A stretch of DNA of 34,515 bases, taken from the NCBI RefSeq assembly GCF_002901865.1, contig NZ_PPQF01000045.1, positions 1 to 34,515 on the forward strand. Direction: 5' to 3'. Positions 16,887-24,721 of this stretch are shown here, one piece after another. The DNA is from Staphylococcus agnetis. GTDB taxonomy: Bacteria > Bacillota > Bacilli > Staphylococcales > Staphylococcaceae. Position numbers and translations under genes: made by a program. Numbering within the stretch: the stretch's first letter is position 1; every line of letters starts with the position of its first letter. A model generated the notes under the pieces. The model saw only the letters and a program-made list of their open reading frames with translations. It made no database searches and was not told where the DNA came from.

Positions 16887-17897
16887 TTAATGAATATATT
16901 TAAATTGCGCTACGCTATAAGCAGGAATCGTACGATATGTGAGAATACCTGGGCTCGCACTATAGTTCATTTCTGAAACTAAAATACTGCCGTCTGCGTT
17001 CACACGCTCAACGTATGCAACGTGACCATAGAAGCCAATATCTGTTTGTAAAATTGAACCCACTGCTGGACGATTGTTGATTGTATAGCCATCACGTGCG
17101 GCATTGTCATCCCAAGCGTTCGCATTCCACCAGTACGTACTGATGCCTTTACCAGCTGCCAAACGTTTATTAAACACGTGCCAAGTACATTGACCCCAGT
17201 CGTATAAATTTGAATGATTAAATACTGGAGAATAATAGCCAGGTGTCGATGGTTGGCTTGGTGTAGAAGGCGTTGATGCTGAACCACTTACTTTTAGTGT
17301 CTGTCCTGGGAAAATTAAGAATGACGTTAAACCATTCAATGCCATAATATTTTGATACGTTGTACCATAACGCGCTGCGATTAAAGACAATGAATCCCCC
17401 GCTTGAACTGTATACGTTGTCGAACCTGAAGTTGACGGACTTGATGGTCGACGTGGCGGTGTTGATGGACGTGATGGTGTCGTCGCACTGCCGCTTACTT
17501 TTAACGTTTGTCCTGGGTAAATCAAAGTGCTTGTTAAACCATTTAAACGCATAATGTTCGTATAAGATGTACCGTAACGTGCTGCGATTGAAGAAAGTGT
17601 ATCCCCGCTACGTACCGTGTACGTAGAACCTGAACTTGAACCGCCAGTATTCGTTACTCGAGATGTGTTAGATGACGTTCTGCCACCTGAAACTTTTAAA
17701 ACTTGATCTGGGAAAATTAAATTTGAAGTTAAACCGTTGTAAGACTTAAGTTGAGCGATAGTAATGTTAAATTGATTGGCAATAGACCATAACGAATCGC
17801 CAGCTTGTACACGATACGTTGCAGCATCAGCATCGTGAGCAGCGATAGCAGATACAGCCGATGTCCCAATCACCGCTGCGATTATTTTTTTACGCAC
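16887..17897 (-). CDS. sle1: N-acetylmuramoyl-L-alanine amidase Sle1 (LysM-CHAP autolysin)
   Basis: This secreted cell-wall hydrolase splits daughter cells by cutting the glycan-peptide bond. A signal peptide (residues 1-25, cleaved after DADA) precedes three LysM repeats (about 27-70, 92-135, 160-203) joined by Ser/Thr/Pro-rich linkers. A C-terminal CHAP domain (about 215-336) has the catalytic Cys in [11 protein letters not shown] and His in [10 protein letters not shown], then SEMNY. The length of 336 agrees with S. aureus Sle1 (about 334). The start is GTG after GGAGGGG. A WalR-type box and a TATAAT lie upstream, as expected for a WalKR target. A truncated CHAP relative at 28911-29173 shares [10 protein letters not shown] and DGSIL. 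Confidence 0.93.
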   Translation of the reverse strand: MRKKIIAAVIGTSAVSAIAAHDADAATYRVQAGDSLWSIANQFNITIAQLKSYNGLTSNLIFPDQVLKVSGGRTSSNTSRVTNTGGSSSGSTYTVRSGDTLSSIAARYGTSYTNIMRLNGLTSTLIYPGQTLKVSGSATTPSRPSTPPRRPSSPSTSGSTTYTVQAGDSLSLIAARYGTTYQNIMALNGLTSFLIFPGQTLKVSGSASTPSTPSQPSTPGYYSPVFNHSNLYDWGQCTWHVFNKRLAAGKGISTYWWNANAWDDNAARDGYTINNRPAVGSILQTDIGFYGHVAYVERVNADGSILVSEMNYSASPGILTYRTIPAYSVAQFKYIH

Positions 17898-17951
17898 GCG
17901 CTTCCCCTCCTAAATAGTGAAATAAGTTTACTTTTACTGATATACAAATTT

Positions 17952-18007
17952 ATTATACACAGACCTTTGCGAAAAACATATATCCGTTATATAACATTCT
18001 TATTACA
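17952..18007 (-). promoter_or_regulatory. sle1 promoter with WalR box
   Basis: On the minus strand TGTAAT-AAGAA-TGTTAT (rc 17991-18007) is a full match to the WalR (YycF) consensus TGTWAH-N5-TGTWAH. A -10 TATAAT (rc 17952-17957) follows 33 bp downstream, with no good -35, fitting an activator site. WalKR activates sle1 in S. aureus; here it is inferred from the site. Confidence 0.8.
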
Positions 18008-18232
18008 AATATTCCCACCTAATTTACGTTTGAAATGAGTGTTGCCACTTCGATTTATATTTTTAAAGGGTTTAACGGCATTTTCTTTAGACATAAATTA
18101 AGCATATCTTGTAACAATTGAAATATTACAGAATATTTAAGATATCACACCCTTTATTGCGTTATCTCTAGTAACTATGTTGTAATCATTCATACCCTTT
18201 GACCAACGTCACTATCATACAAATACAAAAAC
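18008..18232. other. Intergenic region upstream of sle1
   Basis: With the promoter this makes about 335 bp without a gene between sle1 and mccB. An inverted repeat TGTAA-N11-TTACA (18110-18130) is visible. I see no coding frame or RNA gene. In S. aureus, as I recall, a methionine ABC transporter operon sits about here; it is absent. Confidence 0.4.
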
Positions 18233-18268
18233 GCCTTCAACATTCCTTTATAACAGAATATTGAAGGC
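18233..18268 (-). terminator. Terminator after mccB
   Basis: GCCTTCAACATTC (18233-18245) pairs with GAATATTGAAGGC (18256-18268), with one wobble. On the minus strand it is followed by GTTTTTG. The stem belongs to the GCCTTCAA family. Confidence 0.85.
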
Positions 18269-18297
18269 AGTGTTTTTATTTATAATATGCATCCTAC

Positions 18298-19437
18298 TTA
18301 GGCATCTAGCGCTTGTTTTAAATCTGCTACTAAGTCAGCAGTATCTTCAATTCCAAGTGATAATCGAACCAGGCCATCGGCAATGCCTTCTTTCGCACGC
18401 ACTTCTGCTGGAATCGATGCATGCGTCATTAGGCTTGGCACTGAAATTAAACTTTCAACAGCCCCTAAACTTTCAGCTAATGTAAAGTATTGTGTTTGCG
18501 TTACTAGTTTTTTAGCAGTTTCCACATCCTTCACTTCAAACGACACGATACCTGGCATTCCGTCTGCTTGTTTTTGATGAATGTCTCTGTTCAAGTGACC
18601 TTCTATACTTGGATGATAGACCTTCACTACGGCGTCATGTTGTTTTAACATCTCCACAATAGCTAAAGCGTTACGTTCAATTTGTTCCAAACGTAATCCT
18701 AATGTTTTCATCCCACGAACGAGTAAATAACTGTCCTGTGGACCGAGAACGCCTCCTGTTGAATTTTGTATAAAACCAATTTGTTCTGCAAGTGTCGTAC
18801 CATTCACGACCACAAGGCCCGCAACAACATCACTGTGGCCACCTAAATATTTGGTAGCTGAGTGTACCACGATATCTGCTCCAAGTGTTAACGGCGTTTG
18901 ATAGTACGGCGTCATAAAGGTATTATCAACCACAGTAATTAAGCCATGTTGTTTCCCTAATTGACTGACCGCTTCAATATCCGTCACGCGTAATAACGGA
19001 TTCGATGGTGTTTCAATAAATACCATTTTCGTATTATCCTTAATTTTAGAAGACACGTCATCAATATTTGTCGTATTCACAAAATCAAATTCAATCCCAT
19101 AACGGTTGAACACTTTCGTCATAACACGATACGTGCCACCATATACGTCAGACCCAACAATAATATGGTCTCCTTGCTCCAACAACATGATGACTGCGCT
19201 AATCGCTGCCATACCTGAACCAAACGCAAAACCATGCGATCCATGTTCAAGTGCTGCAATCGCGGATTCTAAAGACGTACGTGTTGGATTCGCAGAACGT
19301 GAATATTCATATCCTTGTCGCAACTCACCGATCGCATCTTGTTCATAAGTACTTGTTTGATAAATCGGCGTTGTTACCGCTCCCGTATATGGATCTGTCG
19401 TATGACCACCATGAATCAATAACGTTTTTTTATGCAT
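18298..19437 (-). CDS. mccB: Cystathionine gamma-lyase / gamma-synthase family enzyme
   Basis: This 379-residue PLP enzyme of the Cys/Met metabolism family carries FGSGMAAISAV (phosphate binding region) and the PLP lysine in VVHSATKYLGGHSDVVAG (Lys near 196). Paired with a cystathionine beta-synthase-type gene, it most likely cleaves cystathionine to cysteine, 2-oxobutyrate and ammonia, the second step of homocysteine to cysteine conversion. Cystathionine gamma-synthase (MetB) activity is hard to exclude by sequence alone. The ATG overlaps the end of mccA by eight bases behind GGAGG, so both come from one mRNA. A strong terminator follows. Confidence 0.85.
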   Translation of the reverse strand: MHKKTLLIHGGHTTDPYTGAVTTPIYQTSTYEQDAIGELRQGYEYSRSANPTRTSLESAIAALEHGSHGFAFGSGMAAISAVIMLLEQGDHIIVGSDVYGGTYRVMTKVFNRYGIEFDFVNTTNIDDVSSKIKDNTKMVFIETPSNPLLRVTDIEAVSQLGKQHGLITVVDNTFMTPYYQTPLTLGADIVVHSATKYLGGHSDVVAGLVVVNGTTLAEQIGFIQNSTGGVLGPQDSYLLVRGMKTLGLRLEQIERNALAIVEMLKQHDAVVKVYHPSIEGHLNRDIHQKQADGMPGIVSFEVKDVETAKKLVTQTQYFTLAESLGAVESLISVPSLMTHASIPAEVRAKEGIADGLVRLSLGIEDTADLVADLKQALDA

Positions 19438-20341
19438 TTTCTATTCCTCCATACGTAAAAATATTTTTAGACATATATCGGTCACTACCATCTGGAAAGA
19501 CGACGACAATTTTCCCCTTTTGTAGTCGCTTAGCAGTTTGAAGTGCCCCTTCTAATGCAGCACCTGACGAACTACCGACAAGTAAACCTTCATAACGTGC
19601 CAAATCTTTCACATGCTGAAATGCTTTTGTATCAGATACGACTTCTACCTGATCAATCCACGCTCGATTCAAAAATGTCGGCCACGTTTCTACGCCGATG
19701 CCCTCCGTATCATGTTTGTCTTTGGCTTGTCCGCTTAATATAGAGCCTTGAGGTTCTACTACAACGCAACGAATACCTTGAGAGACAAAGCGCTCTGCTA
19801 CTCCTGAGAAGGTCCCACCTGACCCTGCACCTGCAACAAAATAGTCCACATCAGGAACTTCATTTAAAATTTCTGACGCTAAAGTATATTGGTATGCCTT
19901 AGGATTTTCAACTGTTTCAAATTGATTCGTATAATAGGCATGATGTTGTTTTGCATATGCTTGTGCAGCATGTCTTGCGCCCGTCATCCCATCTTTATTC
20001 GGCGTGCGATAAATTGTAGCACCTAATGCACGCATGACAGTCATTTTTTCTTCCGCAAACCCTTCAGGTGCGAAAATCACACATTGCACCTCGTATGGTT
20101 TCGCTGCCATTAACAATCCAATACCTGTATTACCAGCGGTCGCTTCGACCACTGTGCCCCCTTTATGTAATGTCCCTTTGTTTAACGCCTGTTCAATAAG
20201 ATGTTTGCCTAATCGATCCTTTATACTTCCTCCTGGATTGAACATTTCCAATTTCGCATAAATTTGTACATCATTCGTACTATAATTTGATAAACGCACA
20301 AGCGGTGTGTGTCCTATTAAGTCTAATACTTTAGTTGTCAT
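19430..20341 (-). CDS. mccA: Cystathionine beta-synthase (O-acetylserine-dependent), cysteine synthase family
   Basis: This 303-residue PLP enzyme has the cysteine synthase fold: the PLP lysine in NPGGSIKDR (near 42), the substrate loop TAGNTGIG and a GSGGT phosphate cup (GAGSGGTFSG). In the mccA-mccB arrangement of Bacillus and S. aureus it joins homocysteine to activated serine, giving cystathionine for mccB. Plain O-acetylserine sulfhydrylase activity is the alternative. It is the first gene of the operon, starting at ATG after GGATGGAG. The promoter upstream carries ATATGGAAT between -35 and -10, suggestive of CymR control. Confidence 0.87.
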   Translation of the reverse strand: MTTKVLDLIGHTPLVRLSNYSTNDVQIYAKLEMFNPGGSIKDRLGKHLIEQALNKGTLHKGGTVVEATAGNTGIGLLMAAKPYEVQCVIFAPEGFAEEKMTVMRALGATIYRTPNKDGMTGARHAAQAYAKQHHAYYTNQFETVENPKAYQYTLASEILNEVPDVDYFVAGAGSGGTFSGVAERFVSQGIRCVVVEPQGSILSGQAKDKHDTEGIGVETWPTFLNRAWIDQVEVVSDTKAFQHVKDLARYEGLLVGSSSGAALEGALQTAKRLQKGKIVVVFPDGSDRYMSKNIFTYGGIENA

Positions 20342-20377
20342 ATCGCTCCATCCCTAATCCTTAGTTTACAAATATGA

Positions 20378-20406
20378 ATTATAGTATATGGAATGCATCA
20401 ATTCAA
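20378..20406 (-). promoter_or_regulatory. mccA promoter with possible CymR site
   Basis: On the minus strand TTGAAT (rc 20401-20406), a 17-bp spacer and TATAAT (rc 20378-20383) form a good sigma-A promoter. Plus-strand ATATGGAAT (20386-20394) in the spacer resembles the conserved half of CymR sites, which control cysteine genes in Firmicutes. CymR is inferred. Confidence 0.65.
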
Positions 20407-20447
20407 TTAATCTCAATTATTTCAATTATATTCAAATAATTCAGATA
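20398..20447. repeat. Phased TCAATT direct repeats
   Basis: TCAATT begins at 20398, 20403, 20413 and 20422, with degenerate copies TCAAAT at 20432 and TCAGAT at 20441. From 20403 on the spacing is 9-10 bp, close to one helical turn. They lie between the mccA -35 and the GNAT gene, and could be a regulator array or curved DNA. Confidence 0.5.
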
Positions 20448-20453
20448 ATATAG

Positions 20454-20474
20454 AACGTAAATTTACGTTATACT
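20454..20474 (+). promoter_or_regulatory. Perfect palindrome and -10 of the GNAT gene
   Basis: AACGTAAATTTACGTT (20454-20469) is a perfect 16-bp palindrome. It abuts a TATACT -10 (20469-20474), so a bound dimer would block the promoter. No clear -35 is visible. The binding protein is unknown. Confidence 0.55.
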
Positions 20475-20499
20475 AAAAATAAAAAAGAGGTGTCACAAA

Positions 20500-20919
20500 T
20501 TGAACATTGTTTCTAAAGAGCGTTTACACACTCAAGATATAAAATCACTTTTTAACTTATACGCCTCTGTAGGTTGGCATGGGCATACATCTGAAAAAAT
20601 CACTGCCATTTATAAGAAAAGTACACATATTGTTTTGGCATATAAAGAAGACAGCTTAATCGGTTGCGGACGCGCTTTGTCCGATGGTGTATTCAATGCT
20701 GCCATTTATGACATCGTGGTGCATCCTCACTATCATCGCCAAGGTATCGGTCATCACATTGTTACACAATTAATGCAAGATATAGGTGATGTTTCATGTA
20801 TTCATTTAATTAGTACGCTTGGTAATGAAGCTTTTTACACGCAATGCGGTTTTAGAAAACTAAAGACCGGTATGGCTATTTATCAAAATCCTAAATTAGC
20901 GACGCAATACTTAGAATAG
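20500..20919 (+). CDS. GNAT-family N-acetyltransferase
   Basis: This 139-residue protein has the GNAT core: a beta strand ending AIYDIVVHPHYHRQGIGHHI, where RQGIGHH is the acetyl-CoA pyrophosphate loop (about 86-92), and a C-terminal FYTQCGFRK signature. It transfers an acetyl group from acetyl-CoA to an amine; the acceptor cannot be read from sequence. The start is TTG at 20500, with AAAGAGGTG eight bases upstream; no ATG alternative exists. The carboxylesterase begins 11 bp after its stop, so the two share a transcript. The divergent position to mccA may mean shared control, but no link in function is shown. Confidence 0.85.
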   Translation: MNIVSKERLHTQDIKSLFNLYASVGWHGHTSEKITAIYKKSTHIVLAYKEDSLIGCGRALSDGVFNAAIYDIVVHPHYHRQGIGHHIVTQLMQDIGDVSCIHLISTLGNEAFYTQCGFRKLKTGMAIYQNPKLATQYLE

Positions 20920-20930
20920 AGGTGAATTCA

Positions 20931-22268
20931 TTGATTGATGTTGAAACAAATTTAGGTACTATCTATGGGGAAACGCATTCAAAGTATGATGTATTTAAAG
21001 GGATTCCTTATGCTATGCCTCCATTAGGTGACTTGCGCTATCAAACATCCCGACCGTATTCTTATCACTTAGATGGGTTTGAAGCTACGGACTTGAGTGC
21101 CGTCCCTATCCAACCTCCTAACAGCTTAGAATCTTTTTTCAACCTTAGAGCACAACATTATTCGCAACACGAAGATTGTTTAACGCTTAATATTTGGCGA
21201 CCACAGGGGACAACGCAAAGCGATCGCTTGCCTGTAATTGTGTATGTTTATGGCGGTAGTTTTGTAAACGGTCATAGCTCACTTGACATGTACCACCCTC
21301 ATCACCTTGTAGCACAGCACAATGTTATTGTCGTTACGTTTAATTACCGTGTCGGTGCATTAGGCTTTTTAAACTGGTCTGAAATCAATACCAAATGGGA
21401 TAACAATTTAGGTTTATCTGATCAACAGTGTGCTTTTCAATGGGTACATGACCACATCGCCTTTTTTGGTGGTGATCCCCATTGTGTGACCGCAATGGGG
21501 CAGTCTGCAGGCGCAATGAGTATACAAGCTCTACTATGCCATCCTGTATCGCGACCACTTATCCATCGTGCCGTTTTATTAAGTGGTGCCTTACAGTGGA
21601 TGACATATGACACTTCGACTTTAAAAGCCCAAGAATTTCAAGCGTTAAAACAGACTCACTTCCCTTCAATACCATGGCCATCTCTGACATCCAATCAAAT
21701 TTTAACGCTCATGGCGCATCACCAAATGATGTATGGAAAATCAAAAGGACTTGAATGCTTATACGCACCTATTAAAACAGAAGCATTTGATAACAGTTTT
21801 GAACATTTAAGACTGCCGGTATACATCGTTCATACGGAATCTGAAGGAGATATTTATATTAAATCAGAAAAACACACGTTAGACCCCAAGCAATTTCAAA
21901 AAGTAGCCGAACGAAATGGTTTAGACGTCCCGCATCCTTCGCACATTCAAACCGCAGCGCAACAACGCAATTGGATTACCACACATTACTTTCATCGTCC
22001 TATTCGTGCACTTACAAAAGCGCTGTCCGCATCTACCAAGACATGGACTGCAACATTTGCATGGTCTCGTCACGATCATCCAGATTATGCCACAAGCTAT
22101 CATATCCTCGATGTACCATTTTGGTTTGGTCAACTTGAAATATTAGCTGCACACGGTTTGACACTACGGCCTCATGATTTCTATGTATGCCAAAACATGA
22201 TGAAAGATTTAACCACTTTCGCCCAAACAGGCAGTTTACCTTGGAGTGACCATAAAATATATCAGTAA
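20931..22268 (+). CDS. Type-B carboxylesterase (para-nitrobenzyl esterase family)
   Basis: This alpha/beta hydrolase of 445 residues has the nucleophile elbow GQSAGA (Ser near 190), oxyanion loop YGGSFVNG and FNYRVGALGFL. HTESEGD probably holds the acidic residue and SYHILDVPFWFG the catalytic His. No signal peptide is present, so it acts in the cytoplasm on carboxylic esters of unknown identity. I take TTG 20931 as start, five bases after AGAGGTGA, giving MIDVETNLGTI. The frame can open at GTG 20922, but that lies inside the ribosome site. At 445 residues it is somewhat short of the usual 480-490. It is probably co-transcribed with the GNAT gene. Confidence 0.85.
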   Translation: MIDVETNLGTIYGETHSKYDVFKGIPYAMPPLGDLRYQTSRPYSYHLDGFEATDLSAVPIQPPNSLESFFNLRAQHYSQHEDCLTLNIWRPQGTTQSDRLPVIVYVYGGSFVNGHSSLDMYHPHHLVAQHNVIVVTFNYRVGALGFLNWSEINTKWDNNLGLSDQQCAFQWVHDHIAFFGGDPHCVTAMGQSAGAMSIQALLCHPVSRPLIHRAVLLSGALQWMTYDTSTLKAQEFQALKQTHFPSIPWPSLTSNQILTLMAHHQMMYGKSKGLECLYAPIKTEAFDNSFEHLRLPVYIVHTESEGDIYIKSEKHTLDPKQFQKVAERNGLDVPHPSHIQTAAQQRNWITTHYFHRPIRALTKALSASTKTWTATFAWSRHDHPDYATSYHILDVPFWFGQLEILAAHGLTLRPHDFYVCQNMMKDLTTFAQTGSLPWSDHKIYQ

Positions 22269-22281
22269 ATCTCGGTACATA

Positions 22282-22327
22282 AAAAGCCATCAATATTCAT
22301 TTTTATAAATGAACGTTGATGGCTTTT
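22282..22327. terminator. Bidirectional terminator between esterase and transporter
   Basis: AAAAGCCATCAA (22282 on) pairs with TTGATGGCTTTT, and TTCATTT (22296-22302) with AAATGAA inside. It serves the two convergent genes. Confidence 0.85.
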
Positions 22328-22375
22328 GCGATATCGAATTTGTGCGCGTTGGACTGATTAAAATCTTTCATGCCA

Positions 22376-23704
22376 CTATAATAGTTGCATAATAAAGACA
22401 GCTAAGATTACGAAAGGTAATATATACTTCACCAAAAAGTACCACGGATAAATGAATTTAAATCGGTCAGGACCGAACCCTTCTTGTAACGCTTTAAAAT
22501 CAATGACATAACCAACGACAAGTGTTGTCGCTAAGGCACCAAGCGGCATTAACAGGTTAGAAACTAAAAAGTCCATATTATCAAAGATGGTCCCTGCCCC
22601 AAATGTCACTTGACTGAGCGTACCAAAAGACAACATCGCTGGAATGCTGATGACAAACACTGCGATACTAAAAATCAAAGCCACTTTACGACGTTTGCGG
22701 TTATCATTCCGCGTAAAGTTTGACACGTTCAATTCTAAAAGTGAAATGGAAGACGTTAGTGCTGCGAATAAAAATAAAATTAAGAACGCAAAATAAAACC
22801 ATGCGCCAAACTGCATACTTTCAAATACGAGTGGCAACACTTTGAACAATAAGCCAGGCCCTTCTTCCGGTTTATATCCAAATGCTTGTAATGCAGGGAA
22901 GATAGCTAAACCGGCTAGAATTGAAATGACAATGTTCATCACGACAATCGTTAGTGCAGATGTTTTAATCGTCATCGCTTTAGGCGCATAACTCGCATAC
23001 GTAATCATCCCAGTTGTCCCTAGTGAGAGTGCGAAAAAGGATTGACCCAATGCGAACAACATCGATTCCATCGTTATATCTTCAACACGCGGTTGTAATA
23101 AATAACGCACACCATTCATAGCACCATCTAATGACAACGCTTTTACAACGATGATAATTAAAAAGATAAACAATAAAGGCATCATGATTTTCGATGCTTT
23201 TTCAAGTCCCTTTTCAACTCCTAACATCACGATGATACATGTTAAACCGATAAATATAAATTGACCGAATAACGTATAAACGGGATTACTAATAATCGTT
23301 TCAAAATGAATATCACGTAAAGATGACGGTAAGATGTGTAATAATTGAAGTAAAACAATACCAATATAAATGATAATCCATCCGCCGATAACACTGTAAA
23401 ATCCAAATAATACAAAAACAGCTAAATTCCCGTTCCATCCAATGACATTGAGCCATTTTTTTTCAGTTAATTTACCGTAAATTTCAGTCGTATACGTACG
23501 CCCAAGCTTTCCAACTGTAAATTCCATAACCAGTAATGGCAAACCAACAAGTATTGTAAAAATTAAAAACATCAATAAAAAAGCCCCGCCCCCATACATA
23601 CCTGCCATGTATGGAAATTTCCACATTGCGCCAAGCCCAATCGCTGATCCAGCGCTTGCGAGGATAAATCCCGTAGATGTTTTCCACTGTGACTGTTGAG
23701 ACAC
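22376..23704 (-). CDS. Sodium-dependent amino-acid transporter, NSS (SNF) family
   Basis: This 442-residue integral membrane protein has about eleven helices, typical of bacterial LeuT/MhsT-type symporters. Helix 1 carries the hallmark SAGSAIGLGAMWKFPYMAG (about 13-31), whose unwound part binds Na+ and substrate. Helix 2 ends GLPLLVMEF. Helix 6 has FFALSLGTTGMITYASY. It couples Na+ entry to uptake of an amino acid, which the sequence does not identify. The start is GTG at 23704, seven bases after AGGGAGGTC. A good promoter stands upstream. It is a single-gene unit, convergent with the esterase operon. Confidence 0.9.
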   Translation of the reverse strand: MSQQSQWKTSTGFILASAGSAIGLGAMWKFPYMAGMYGGGAFLLMFLIFTILVGLPLLVMEFTVGKLGRTYTTEIYGKLTEKKWLNVIGWNGNLAVFVLFGFYSVIGGWIIIYIGIVLLQLLHILPSSLRDIHFETIISNPVYTLFGQFIFIGLTCIIVMLGVEKGLEKASKIMMPLLFIFLIIIVVKALSLDGAMNGVRYLLQPRVEDITMESMLFALGQSFFALSLGTTGMITYASYAPKAMTIKTSALTIVVMNIVISILAGLAIFPALQAFGYKPEEGPGLLFKVLPLVFESMQFGAWFYFAFLILFLFAALTSSISLLELNVSNFTRNDNRKRRKVALIFSIAVFVISIPAMLSFGTLSQVTFGAGTIFDNMDFLVSNLLMPLGALATTLVVGYVIDFKALQEGFGPDRFKFIYPWYFLVKYILPFVILAVFIMQLL

Positions 23705-23759
23705 AGAACGACCTCCCTTTCACTTTAAAGCGGTGAAGTTTTAAAAACGAATTGTTGAA

Positions 23760-23788
23760 AATATACCATAATATAACGCATTTATCAA
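23760..23788 (-). promoter_or_regulatory. Promoter of the NSS transporter gene
   Basis: On the minus strand TTGATA (rc 23783-23788), 17 bp, then TATATT (rc 23760-23765). Upstream, TGTCACA occurs twice (near 23804 and 23828), a motif also present upstream of ppdK. Confidence 0.65.
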
Positions 23789-23870
23789 TCTCTTGTGTCA
23801 CATTTTTTAGTCTAGTGATGATTGCTGTCACACTTTGTTAAAATATCATTTAATTTTAAATCCAAAAATG

Positions 23871-23902
23871 AACGGTCTAAGCGTGGAGGCACTTAGACCG
23901 TT
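23871..23902 (-). terminator. Terminator after the PPDK regulatory gene
   Basis: AACGGTCTAAG (23871-23881) pairs perfectly with CTTAGACCGTT (23892-23902) across a 10-nt loop. On the minus strand it is followed by CATTTTTGG. Confidence 0.85.
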
Positions 23903-23913
23903 AACGGAATAGG

Positions 23914-24720
23914 TTATTGTAGGAATTTTTCAATGTAAAACGCAGACTCTTCGATTGAGCGATATTCAGTATTTATGACTGTCGCATTCAATCGTTTAAA
24001 AACTTCCTCGGCATAAGCGAGTTCTTTTTTAATACGTTCGAGATCGTTGTAGTTGGCTTTTCCTTTCATGCCCAATACTTTCACGCGTTCTGTGCGGATA
24101 TTCATGATGTATTGAGGGCTTGCAGTTAAACCAAATACTTTCAAGTTACGATGTTTAAACACATCTTCTGGAATGCCCACTTCTGGAACGAGTGGGATAT
24201 TCGCAATTTTATACCCTTTATTGGCTAAGTACATGCTGAGTGGGGTTTTGGATGTACGTGACACCCCAACAATCAGCGCATCCGCTTCTCCGATGTCCGT
24301 AAAATGTTTGCCGTCATCGTACTTCACGGAATATTCGATCGCATCGATACGTTTAAAATAATCATCATCGAGCTTACGAATGCGTCCTGTTTCTTTCGCA
24401 GGTTCTAATTGGGTTTTGTCTTCGATTAATGCCATGAGGGGCGACATATAATCGACATAAGGAATACCATGCGCTTTCGCATACGCTTGACCCGCTGCGT
24501 TATATTCTTCTGTCACAAGCGTTGTGACCACGATGGCACCTTTAGTTTCTGCTAATTTTAGGACATTCAGTAACTCTTCTTCATTTTTTATAAATGAAAA
24601 TTTCTTCACTTCGATTTGGGTTAAATCTGGAAACTGACTAATGACCGCATGAATCATGCGTTGTGCCGTTTCTCCAATGGAATCCGACACAACAAAAATG
24701 GTAAGTTGTTTTTGCGTCAC
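23914..24720 (-). CDS. Pyruvate phosphate dikinase regulatory protein (bifunctional kinase/phosphorylase)
   Basis: This DUF299-family protein switches PPDK off by ADP-dependent phosphorylation of its catalytic-loop Thr, and on again by Pi-dependent removal. GVSRTSKTPLSMYL (about 150-163) is the family P-loop, and IFVVSDSIGETAQ the conserved N-terminus. I choose GTG 24720, giving MTQKQLTIFVVSDS and 268 residues, the usual length. The frame stays open to GTG 24744, inside ppdK, but without a ribosome site there. The start lies one base after the ppdK stop (TAATGTG), so translation is coupled. The neighbour makes PPDK, rather than PEP synthase, the obvious target. Confidence 0.9.
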   Translation of the reverse strand: MTQKQLTIFVVSDSIGETAQRMIHAVISQFPDLTQIEVKKFSFIKNEEELLNVLKLAETKGAIVVTTLVTEEYNAAGQAYAKAHGIPYVDYMSPLMALIEDKTQLEPAKETGRIRKLDDDYFKRIDAIEYSVKYDDGKHFTDIGEADALIVGVSRTSKTPLSMYLANKGYKIANIPLVPEVGIPEDVFKHRNLKVFGLTASPQYIMNIRTERVKVLGMKGKANYNDLERIKKELAYAEEVFKRLNATVINTEYRSIEESAFYIEKFLQ

Positions 24721-24721
24721 A

